Shown: one piece after another, positions 1-9,281 of the stretch | Layout: the number at the start of each line of letters is the position of its first letter | Position numbering within the stretch: the stretch's first letter is position 1 | DNA from: Bacteroidales bacterium | GTDB taxonomy: Bacteria; Bacteroidota; Bacteroidia; Bacteroidales; Muribaculaceae | DNA length: 9,281 nucleotides | Assembly (NCBI GenBank): GCA_004557195.1 | Contig: SFER01000084.1 | Span: 1 to 9,281, forward strand | Reading direction: 5' to 3' | Notes under the pieces: generated by a model | What the model was told of the DNA's origin: nothing | Databases searched by the model: none | Seen by the model: the letters and a program-made list of their open reading frames with translations, nothing else | Translations under genes and position numbers: made by a program

Positions 1-432
1 GGTTTGAATGCCGCTAAGACCAGCGAATTGCGTCGCGCCTGCAATAAGGCCGACATCAAGTTGATGGTTGTTAAGAACACATTGCTCCACAAAGCAATGG
101 AACAACTCGACACCGACTATTCAGGTCTTTATCCGGCCCTCAAGGGATCGACATCATTGATGCTCTGCAACACTGGTAACGCCCCTGCTAAATTACTCAA
201 GGATTTCAAGAAAAAAGATGATGTTCTCCCCGCATTGAAAGGTGCATTTGTTGAAGAATGTGTTTATCTCGGCGCAGAACAAATCGATGTACTTGCCAGC
301 ATCAAGAGCAAGAACGAACTCATTGCCGATGTTGTCGCATTGCTTCAATCTCCGGCGAAGAACGTTATTTCTGCTCTTCAAAGTGGTGGTAACAAGCTCC
401 ATGGCATCCTTGAAACTTTATCAAACAAATAA
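1..432 (+). CDS. rplJ: 50S ribosomal protein L10, 5'-truncated by the window edge
   Basis: L10 anchors the flexible stalk of the large ribosomal subunit: its N-terminal domain binds 23S rRNA together with L11 and its C-terminal helix carries L7/L12 dimers. The visible 143 codons are open from base 1 and include family-typical stretches such as KLMVVKNTLLHKA, LKGSTSLML and the C-terminal LLQSPAKNVISALQSGGNK. From memory of Bacteroidales L10 (about 170 residues), roughly 28-30 N-terminal residues are missing, so the TTG at base 4 is an internal Leu codon and not the start. The gene ends with tandem in-frame stops (TAA TAA, 430-435), and rplL follows in the same frame 36 bases later. The L10-leader site through which L10-L12 complexes usually repress this operon would lie upstream, outside the window. 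Identification is based on protein similarity plus the invariant neighbour rplL. Confidence 0.96.
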   Translation, partial: GLNAAKTSELRRACNKADIKLMVVKNTLLHKAMEQLDTDYSGLYPALKGSTSLMLCNTGNAPAKLLKDFKKKDDVLPALKGAFVEECVYLGAEQIDVLASIKSKNELIADVVALLQSPAKNVISALQSGGNKLHGILETLSNK

Positions 433-468
433 TAAATTAAAAATAATAACAAATTAAATCATACAAAA

Positions 469-843
469 ATGGCAGATTTAAAATCTTTTGCAGAACAATT
501 AGTTAATCTTTCGGTTAAGGAAGTAAACGAACTTGCTCAAATCTTGAAAGAAGAGTATGGTATCGAACCCGCCGCTGCTGCTGTAGCAGTTGCTGCCGGT
601 CCTGCAGCCGCCGCTGCTGCTGAGGAAGAAAAAACTTCTTTCGATGTAGTATTGAAGAACGCTGGTGCAAGCAAATTGGCTATCGTTAAATTGGTTAAGG
701 AACTTACAGGTCTCGGCCTTAAGGAAGCCAAAGAAATGGTTGACGGTGCACCCAGTGTACTCAAAGAAGGTCTCGCTAAGGCTGACGCTGAGGGCTTGAA
801 AAAACAACTCGAAGAAGCTGGCGCTGAAGTTGAACTTAAATAA
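469..843 (+). CDS. rplL: 50S ribosomal protein L7/L12
   Basis: L7/L12 is the multi-copy stalk protein that recruits translational GTPases (EF-Tu, EF-G, IF2) and stimulates GTP hydrolysis. The 124-residue product has the full family layout: an N-terminal dimerisation helical region that binds L10 (about 1-33), an Ala/Pro/Gly-rich hinge (about 34-54, two poly-Ala runs around a GP), and a globular C-terminal domain (about 55-124) with the factor-binding TGLGLKEAK motif at 80-88 and the AEGLKKQLEEAGAEVELK ending. Length is normal. The ATG at 469 is preceded by an A-rich leader (ATACAAAA) with no Shine-Dalgarno sequence, as usual in Bacteroidota. It sits between rplJ and rpoB, and the attenuator-like hairpin right after its stop probably makes it more highly expressed than the polymerase genes. 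No anomaly in sequence or reading frame. Confidence 0.98.
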   Translation: MADLKSFAEQLVNLSVKEVNELAQILKEEYGIEPAAAAVAVAAGPAAAAAAEEEKTSFDVVLKNAGASKLAIVKLVKELTGLGLKEAKEMVDGAPSVLKEGLAKADAEGLKKQLEEAGAEVELK

Positions 844-845
844 TA

Positions 846-861
846 TACCTGCTATCAGGTA
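846..861 (+). other. Small hairpin just after the rplL stop
   Basis: TACCTG (846-851) and CAGGTA (856-861) form a perfect 6-bp stem with a CTAT loop, beginning 2 bases after the rplL stop codon. It has no U tract, so it is not a terminator itself. It is separated from the larger hairpin at 865 by only three bases, so the two could stack or form a composite 3' end protecting rplL mRNA. The function is inferred; a 6-bp palindrome can arise by chance. Confidence 0.4.
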
Positions 862-864
862 GTT

Positions 865-905
865 AGGTTAAGAATCACTCAGTCGAGTAGATTCTTAACC
901 TTTTT
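865..905 (+). terminator. Terminator-like hairpin between rplL and rpoB (probable partial terminator/attenuator)
   Basis: AGGTTAAGAATC (865-876) pairs perfectly with GATTCTTAACCT (890-901). The stem continues inward after a single bulged A (889) with ACTC (877-880) against GAGT (885-888), leaving an AGTC tetraloop: 16 base pairs in all. It is followed by a T run (901-905) and then G. This is the layout of a rho-independent terminator on the + strand; the opposite strand has no U tract. Because rpoB starts only 40 bases downstream with no convincing promoter of its own in between, the hairpin is best read as an attenuator allowing partial read-through, analogous in position to the rplL-rpoB attenuator known in E. 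coli. The efficiency cannot be judged from sequence; the U tract is short and one T is used in the stem. Confidence 0.8.
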
Positions 906-945
906 GTGTAATTTTTCAATTTGAGTTCACCTAATTTTTCTTTCA

Positions 946-4761
<3,816 letters not shown>

Positions 4762-4768
4762 TTTTTCA

Positions 4769-4811
4769 TGCCAGGGTAAGTCGCCCCCTCGTGGGGCGGC
4801 TTGTCGCGGCA
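4769..4811 (+). repeat. GC-rich near-palindrome in the rpoB-rpoC spacer (RNA hairpin)
   Basis: The 78-base spacer between rpoB and rpoC holds a 43-base inverted repeat. Bases 4775-4787 pair with 4793-4805 around a CTCGT loop (13 continuous pairs, three of them G-U), and after a small internal loop TGCC (4769-4772) pairs with GGCA (4808-4811). It is flanked by T5 upstream and A5 downstream, so it lacks the 3' U tract of a terminator on either strand. The G-U pairs fit a structure in the + strand transcript better than in the complementary one. Plausible roles are an RNase III-type processing site, an mRNA stabiliser or a ribosome-spacing element ahead of rpoC; a REP-like dispersed repeat is also possible. 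The role is inference; the pairing is directly visible. Confidence 0.7.
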
Positions 4812-4839
4812 AAAACTCTTTATAAGAAAACTATAAAAT

Positions 4840-9126
<4,287 letters not shown>

Positions 9127-9160
9127 GGCTCTTTTGTAAACATCAGTTTATCCATAACTT

Positions 9161-9186
9161 AAAGGCTGCTTCGGCAGCCTTTTTTT
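9161..9186 (+). terminator. Intrinsic terminator of the rpoC operon
   Basis: AAAGGCTGC (9161-9169) and GCAGCCTTT (9174-9182) form a perfect 9-bp stem closed by a C(UUCG)G tetraloop, one of the most stable loop types, with seven T residues at 9180-9186. It lies 34 bases after the rpoC stop and would end the operon transcript. The T tract runs straight into the predicted 5' end of a group II intron, so the terminator is also the apparent 5' exon of that element and remains complete despite the insertion. Confidence 0.95.
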
Positions 9187-9281
9187 GTGTTCGCCCAGCA
9201 CGAACGTATTCTAATGGGTGCAAGTCCCTAAGCCGCCCTAACAGTGGGAAGGCTACAGCTGAAGGCAAGGGTGTCCCCGTG
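9187..9281 (+). mobile_element. 5' end of a group II intron (domain I start), class C-like, truncated by the window edge
   Basis: The last 95 bases are non-coding and match the start of bacterial group II intron ribozymes. They begin GTGTTCGCCCAGCACG, then GGGTGCAAGTCCC (9216-9228), AGCC/GGCT paired arms (9231-9234 and 9251-9254) enclosing a CCC/GGG stem, and then GGCAAGGGTGTCC (9264-9276). From memory, the Oceanobacillus iheyensis group IIC intron has the same order: GTGTGCCCGGCA, GGGTGAGAGTCCC, AAGGGTGTCC followed by GTGG. A 5-bp stem (9189-9193 with 9201-9205, GUUCG/CGAAC) sits where that intron has its first hairpin. The inferred 5' splice boundary is between T9186 and G9187. Location right after an intrinsic terminator is the hallmark insertion preference of class C. 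The remaining domains, and any reverse transcriptase/maturase ORF in domain IV, would lie to the right. Class assignment is less sure than the group II call, since several bacterial classes share these 5' motifs. Confidence 0.85.

Noticed and set aside
4..6. TTG as a start codon for rplJ
   Set aside because: The frame is open to base 1 and about 28-30 conserved N-terminal residues of L10 are missing, so the gene is cut by the window edge and this TTG is an internal Leu codon.
571..630. Alanine-codon repeat in rplL as a tandem repeat or assembly artefact
   Set aside because: The poly-Ala stretch is the normal flexible hinge of L7/L12, uses mixed Ala codons and keeps the frame and overall length typical of the family.
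906..945. Bacteroides-type promoter before rpoB (TTTG at 920-923 and TAATTTTT at 932-939)
   Set aside because: The spacing between the two motifs (8 bases) is far shorter than the roughly 19-20 expected between the -33 TTTG and the -7 TAnnTTTG elements, and the second motif lacks the final G. T-rich sequence gives such matches by chance.
4769..4815. The rpoB-rpoC spacer palindrome as a terminator
   Set aside because: The stem is followed by AAAAA and preceded by TTTTT on the + strand, so neither orientation has a U tract after the stem, and rpoC must be transcribed through it.
9127..9160. Possible small gene or site between the rpoC stop and its terminator
   Set aside because: The 34 bases are A/T-rich with no ORF, no clear hairpin and no recognised motif; ordinary 3' untranslated sequence.

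Overview
The window carries the 3' part of the classic L10-L12-beta-beta' operon (rplJ-rplL-rpoB-rpoC), all on the + strand and all intact except rplJ, whose 5' end lies outside the window. The protein sequences, the RpoB and RpoC lengths (1271 and 1428 residues), A-rich leaders without a Shine-Dalgarno sequence, and TAA as the only stop codon used all point to Bacteroidota, most likely the order Bacteroidales. The family is not resolved; the C-ending codon preference (CTC for Leu, CGC for Arg) suggests a moderate-GC gut or host-associated lineage, but this is inference.

Layout: partial rplJ (1-432); a 36-base A/T-rich spacer; rplL (469-843); a 102-base spacer with a small hairpin and then a strong terminator-like hairpin with a U tract (865-905), a probable attenuator that lowers RNA polymerase subunit expression relative to L7/L12; rpoB (946-4761); a 78-base spacer holding a GC-rich near-palindrome (4769-4811) without a U tract; rpoC (4840-9126); and an intrinsic terminator with a UUCG tetraloop (9161-9186).

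The only accessory element is at the right edge. Immediately after the last T of the rpoC terminator, the sequence from 9187 to the window end reads as the 5' end of a group II intron ribozyme (start of domain I). Its position directly downstream of an intrinsic terminator is what class C (IIC) introns prefer. The body of the intron and any reverse transcriptase/maturase lie beyond the window.

Together the genes supply the ribosomal stalk (L10 base plus L7/L12) and the two large catalytic subunits of RNA polymerase, so the operon couples ribosome and polymerase production. The coding part is ordinary housekeeping sequence. I found no undescribed protein system; the points worth a second look are the terminator-associated intron and the two structured spacers.
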